Shown here piece by piece: positions 62,737 to 64,000 of a stretch of 64,000 bases of DNA. Source of the stretch: Ardenticatenaceae bacterium (lineage in GTDB: Bacteria; Chloroflexota; Anaerolineae; Promineifilales; Promineifilaceae); NCBI GenBank assembly GCA_020634245.1, contig JACKCC010000011.1, positions 310,001 through 374,000 on the forward strand. Direction: 5' to 3'. The translations under genes and the position numbers were made by a program. Each line of letters begins with the position of its first letter. Position 1 is the first letter of the stretch. The notes below the pieces were generated by a model. It ran no database searches and was not told where the DNA came from. It was given only the letters and a program-made list of their open reading frames with translations.

Positions 62737-64000
62737 ATGACCACGACAATTTCACGACGTAATTTAAAATGAGCAGTGTGCTTTGGGCCTTGTCGTCGGC
62801 TGCCTCCACAAGCGCTGTTACGAAACAGGCCGGTATGCTCGACGAGAACTATACCGGCGTCATCACGGATGATGCACGTGTCTGGCGCTGTGGCGTGCGC
62901 GCCAAAGTGGTCGAAGGTTGTCAAACCAGATGGCAACCGGATCATCCCCATCTGCGGCGGTACGCGTATTAATCGGGCCCGGATGAAATGTTCCGGCGAT
63001 TCAGATCGCGTTAACCCACTCATCCGCTGGCAAGCGCGGCAGGCGCAAGTTCTGCCAGGCATCCTGATGAAGCGCTGAGCCGCCAGATGCTGCCATTGCA
63101 GAACATGGGCCAGCGATGCGTTGACGCACAATCTGCCGTGTTTGAAATTGTTCAACTTGTTTGCCTGGGTTCAATTGCCGGCACGCAATGGTACCAAAGC
63201 TAATGGATCAGTCGGCACCGGATGACCATGGTACGGAGGAACTGGCGCGCGACAGCGAGTTGAAGTATCTCATCCCGATCAGCAACTGTCAAAATACTTT
63301 ACTGAAACAAGGATTTTATGGTCACAGTTAACTCAAAGGCGCGCGGCCGTTGCCCGATCCGCGCTTCACTAAAACGGTCACAAAGCCGATTTAGGCTTAT
63401 CGTCTCCCGGAACCGGACGGCCTTCCATCTGGCACTGCTGCACGTTATCGTCAAAGAAGACCTGTACAACCACGAGCGAGCGTTAATTATATTGGCTGAC
63501 CAATTGGCTCAACTGTCGCTCGTTACACGCCCGAATGGGCCGCCACCACCGAACTGCCGGCGAAACGATTACGCAGGTAGCCCGCGAGTTGCCGCTGCCG
63601 GCAATATGCCTGGCCCACAATGGCTGGCGTACATCGAACTTTGTAATTCATTCCAGACAGCCAGAGCACGCGTCCTCAACGCGCTGGTAGGGCACCGGGG
63701 GTGGCCAACACTTTTTACTGCCGCCGGTGAAGAGCACGGCGTTAGGGTTTGCTTCGCCCAACCGCCTTATCCCTGCGGTTCGGCTACACGGCTGGACGGT
63801 GTCCTGGAAATACCCACTCGTTCCTTTCAAGCTGGGTGTTTTCCAGGAACTGCGGGATGCAATCCTCAGAGGTGAACCGTATCAGGCCCATGGCTGGTTT
63901 ATTTCCCGGCAAAATCCGGTCCAATCCCTCCCCGATCGGACAAAAACGCTGCAAGCGATGGAAAAGATGGATTTTATCGCTGTGGTGGATATTTTTCTCA
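62737..64000 (+). pseudogene. Molybdopterin oxidoreductase (thiosulfate/polysulfide reductase type), frames broken, 3' end outside window
   Basis: ATG 62737 after AGAGGCATTT begins MTTTISRRN, and the adjacent frame gives LK, so the original was a Tat leader SRRNFLK. After that, family segments appear in alternating frames: CQTR and KPDGNRIIPICGGTR near the iron-sulfur region, LIPISNCQNTLL, DPRFTKT, HVIVKEDLYNHE, YTPEWAA, LAHNGWRTSNFV, NSFQTARA with LNALVG, QPPYP with RLDGV. From about 63800 a clean frame gives WKYPLVPFKLGVFQELRDA, GWFISRQNPVQSLPD and MDFIAVVDIFL. The order and spacing match PhsA/PsrA-like catalytic subunits. I could not find a frame open for more than about 180 codons. Confidence 0.7.

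Noticed and set aside
62688..63155. 155-codon minus-strand open frame
   Set aside because: Opposite the broken molybdopterin oxidoreductase, whose Tat leader and iron-sulfur segments can be read on the plus strand.

Overview
The window looks like a chromosomal segment of a Chloroflexota bacterium, probably Anaerolineae/Ardenticatenia-like. This rests on the gene content, the Flp-pilin-type leader GQGLVEYAILL, Cys4 ribosomal proteins and general style; it is an inference, not a database match. The most conspicuous sequence signature is the palindrome ACGGCCGT (core CGGCCGT). It recurs roughly 95-100 times by eye, inside genes and between them, and is completely absent from one AT-richer block at about 18.34-25.15 kb.

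Left arm (1-8.9 kb): a truncated prepilin-like secreted protein, a CorA-type metal transporter, a prepilin-peptidase homologue lacking both catalytic aspartates, an ASCH protein and an effector-associated-domain (EAD7) protein. Next comes a REP/RAYT neighbourhood: a frameshifted Y1 transposase-like gene and four near-identical 15-bp-stem palindromes around a 1044-residue nuclease-methyltransferase. 8.9-18.3 kb carries ordinary accessory and metabolic genes: a beta-trefoil membrane protein, a DUF2207 membrane protein, a trypsin-like protease, arginase, a response regulator, an ADP-forming acyl-CoA synthetase and an SH3 membrane protein.

18.9-25.1 kb is the most interesting region. A DruA-like (DUF4338) gene is divergent from a tight four-gene operon encoding a zinc-ribbon/GHKL-ATPase-like protein, a STAS-like protein, a NurA-like nuclease and a HerA-type ATPase. 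The two units share a 146-bp promoter region with a perfect 8-6-8 palindrome. I read it as a candidate defence system in which a partner-switch-like pair may control a HerA-NurA DNA-processing machine.

25.1-52.1 kb: after a MazG-family gene comes one unbroken minus-strand supercluster, in transcription order rpoB, rpsL, rpsG, fusA, tuf, the S10, spc and alpha ribosomal genes, rpoA, rplQ, truA, rplM and rpsI. rpoC is absent from its usual place after rpoB, infA and map are absent between adk and rpmJ, and L29 carries a long C-terminal extension. Several starts are TTG or GTG, fixed by Shine-Dalgarno position.

52.3-60 kb holds housekeeping and regulatory genes (glycosyltransferase, prephenate-dehydrogenase-like protein, HD proteins, site-2 protease, Hsp33, Lrp). 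59.5-64 kb is a sulfur/redox module: PocR-domain regulator, ArsR regulator, triheme cytochrome, two YeeE/YedE-type membrane halves and a molybdopterin oxidoreductase of thiosulfate/polysulfide reductase type. From 62.48 kb to the end the reading frames are broken by dense lesions, reflecting either decay or poor sequence quality. No rRNA, tRNA or CRISPR was seen.
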